Positions 12,357-13,369 of a stretch of DNA of 13,369 nucleotides are shown piece by piece (the stretch's first letter is position 1; every line of letters starts with the position of its first letter). The position numbers and the translations under genes were made by a program. The DNA is from an archaeon (GTDB lineage: Archaea; Thermoproteota; Nitrososphaeria_A; Caldarchaeales; Wolframiiraptoraceae): the NCBI GenBank assembly GCA_029258815.1, contig JAPDJZ010000150.1:1-13369 (forward strand), read 5' to 3'. The notes under the pieces were generated by a model, which saw only the letters and a program-made list of their open reading frames with translations, did no database searches and was not told the DNA's origin.

Positions 12357-12363
12357 AACATTC

Positions 12364-13369
12364 TTGAAATTCGGCCCCGAAGCTTACTCGCTCGAGTTCT
12401 TTAGGGAGGAAGGCTATATTCGGAGGCGCTGCAAGGTCTGCGGGGAATACTTCTGGACCCTAGATCCCGAGAGGGAGGTCTGCGGGGAGTCTCCGTGCGA
12501 GCCGTATCGATTCGTCGGCAGGAGTCTGACGAAACGTAGGATGAGTCTCAGGGAGGTTAGGGGGGCCTTCCTGAGGTTCTTCGAGAGGCGCGGCCATAGG
12601 ATCATCCCGCCCTACCCGGTCGTGGCCAGATGGAGATCCGACATGTTCCTAACCGACGCGAGCATAGTTGACTTCCAGCCCTTCGTAACCTCCGGGATAG
12701 CCCCTCCCCCGGCGAACCCGCTCGTCATAAGCCAGCCATGCATAAGGCTCGTTGACGTGGATAAGGTCGGCCTAACCTTCGGAAGACACCTAACGATCTT
12801 CGAGATGGGCGGTGCTCACGCGTTCAACTACCCGGACAAGGAGGTTTACTGGAAGGAGGAGACGGTCAAATACTATCACGAATTCGCTCAAGAGGTCTTC
12901 GGGATACCGGAGGACGAGCTAATCTACAAGGAGGGCGTCTGGAGCGGCGGGGGGAACGCGGGCCCATGCTTCGAATCGATCTCCTACGGCCTCGAACTCG
13001 CAACCCTAGTCTTCATGCAGTATAAGACCGTCGGGGACGAGCTTATCGAGCTTCCGATAAGAACGGTCGATACGGGTTATGGGATGGAGAGGTTTACTTG
13101 GCTAACCCAGGGGACTCCGAGCTGCTTCGACGCCGTCTACGGCGAGCTCTATCCGAGGCTCAGTAAGATCATCGAGATCCCTAGGGTCGATGAGAAGCTC
13201 CTCCTCCGATACTCGCCCTACACGGCTCTGGTGGTTCCGAAGGCGGGGATGACGGTCGCGGAGGCTAGGCGGAGAGTTTCTGAGGCCTCCGGAATACCCG
13301 TTGATAGAATAGTCTCGGAGATAGCCCCGCTCGAGAATGTTTACGCCGTTCTAGACTTCACGAAGTCGA
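12364..13369 (+). CDS. alaS: Alanyl-tRNA synthetase, archaeal type (N-terminal 335 residues, partial)
   Basis: Charges tRNA(Ala). The frame is open from TTG 12364 to the window edge with no interruption, so the rest of a roughly 900-residue protein lies outside. An archaeal-specific N-terminal zinc site is visible: C23 and C26 (CKVCGEYFWT), C40 and C45. The class II core follows: RSDMFLTDASIVDFQPF, motif 2 as FEMGGAHAFN (146-155), the WSGGGNAGPCFE segment (193-204), and motif 3 DTGYGMERF (236-244). The editing and C-Ala domains are not in the window. The start is TTG because the conserved N-terminal EFF..GY(I)RR segment begins just after it; no ATG is available in frame. It lies 96 bp after the L12 gene, on the same strand, with a separate promoter. 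Confidence 0.96.
   Translation, partial: MKFGPEAYSLEFFREEGYIRRRCKVCGEYFWTLDPEREVCGESPCEPYRFVGRSLTKRRMSLREVRGAFLRFFERRGHRIIPPYPVVARWRSDMFLTDASIVDFQPFVTSGIAPPPANPLVISQPCIRLVDVDKVGLTFGRHLTIFEMGGAHAFNYPDKEVYWKEETVKYYHEFAQEVFGIPEDELIYKEGVWSGGGNAGPCFESISYGLELATLVFMQYKTVGDELIELPIRTVDTGYGMERFTWLTQGTPSCFDAVYGELYPRLSKIIEIPRVDEKLLLRYSPYTALVVPKAGMTVAEARRRVSEASGIPVDRIVSEIAPLENVYAVLDFTKS

Overview
The window reads as a chromosomal segment of a (hyper)thermophilic archaeon, most likely of the TACK/Thermoproteota branch. The signs are archaeal-type proteins throughout (uS11, stalk protein P1/L12 ending in GLSALFG, archaeal AlaRS with an N-terminal zinc site, Hjc, Nre, UPF0282), a Sulfolobus-like single-OB SSB, TATA boxes about 25-30 bases ahead of nearly leaderless genes, heavy AGG/AGA and ATA codon use, and a tungsten-type aldehyde ferredoxin oxidoreductase. 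I assign no genus. All assignments rest on reading motifs by eye; no database search was run.

Layout. 2-88 is the tail of an unidentified plus-strand gene. 148-2571 (+) holds an OB-fold SSB, a 516-residue coiled-coil protein with a C-terminal zinc ribbon, and a small winged-helix-like protein. The last overlaps, tail to tail by 86 bp, the Holliday junction resolvase Hjc (2486-2965, -). Continuing on the minus strand are an AOR-family oxidoreductase (3035-4864), the repair protein Nre (4887-6179), a MazG-like pyrophosphohydrolase (6195-6485) and a ROK sugar kinase (6566-7537).

7648-10174 looks like a sulfur/thiol or metalloid island. Two TauE/SafE-type exporters face each other tail to tail. 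An ArsR-family repressor with a Cys-x-Cys pair lies divergent to the second exporter, and a NifX/NifB-like (Fe-Mo-cofactor domain) protein converges on the repressor. The promoters here are AT-rich, and two carry dyads next to the TATA box.

10279-13369 is informational: uS11 behind a UPF0282 metallo-beta-lactamase protein (both -), then the stalk protein P1/L12 and the start of alaS (both +), which runs off the window. uS11 lacks its usual uS13-uS4-RpoD neighbours and L12 lacks uL10.

Functionally, the left half combines ssDNA binding (SSB), junction cleavage (Hjc), a PCNA-linked repair factor (Nre) and nucleotide-pool cleaning (MazG). The unassigned coiled-coil and winged-helix genes sit among these and are the best candidates for undescribed biology. 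No stretch without a gene exceeds 300 bases; the longest is 9243-9419. I saw no tRNA, rRNA, CRISPR array, insertion sequence or transposase.
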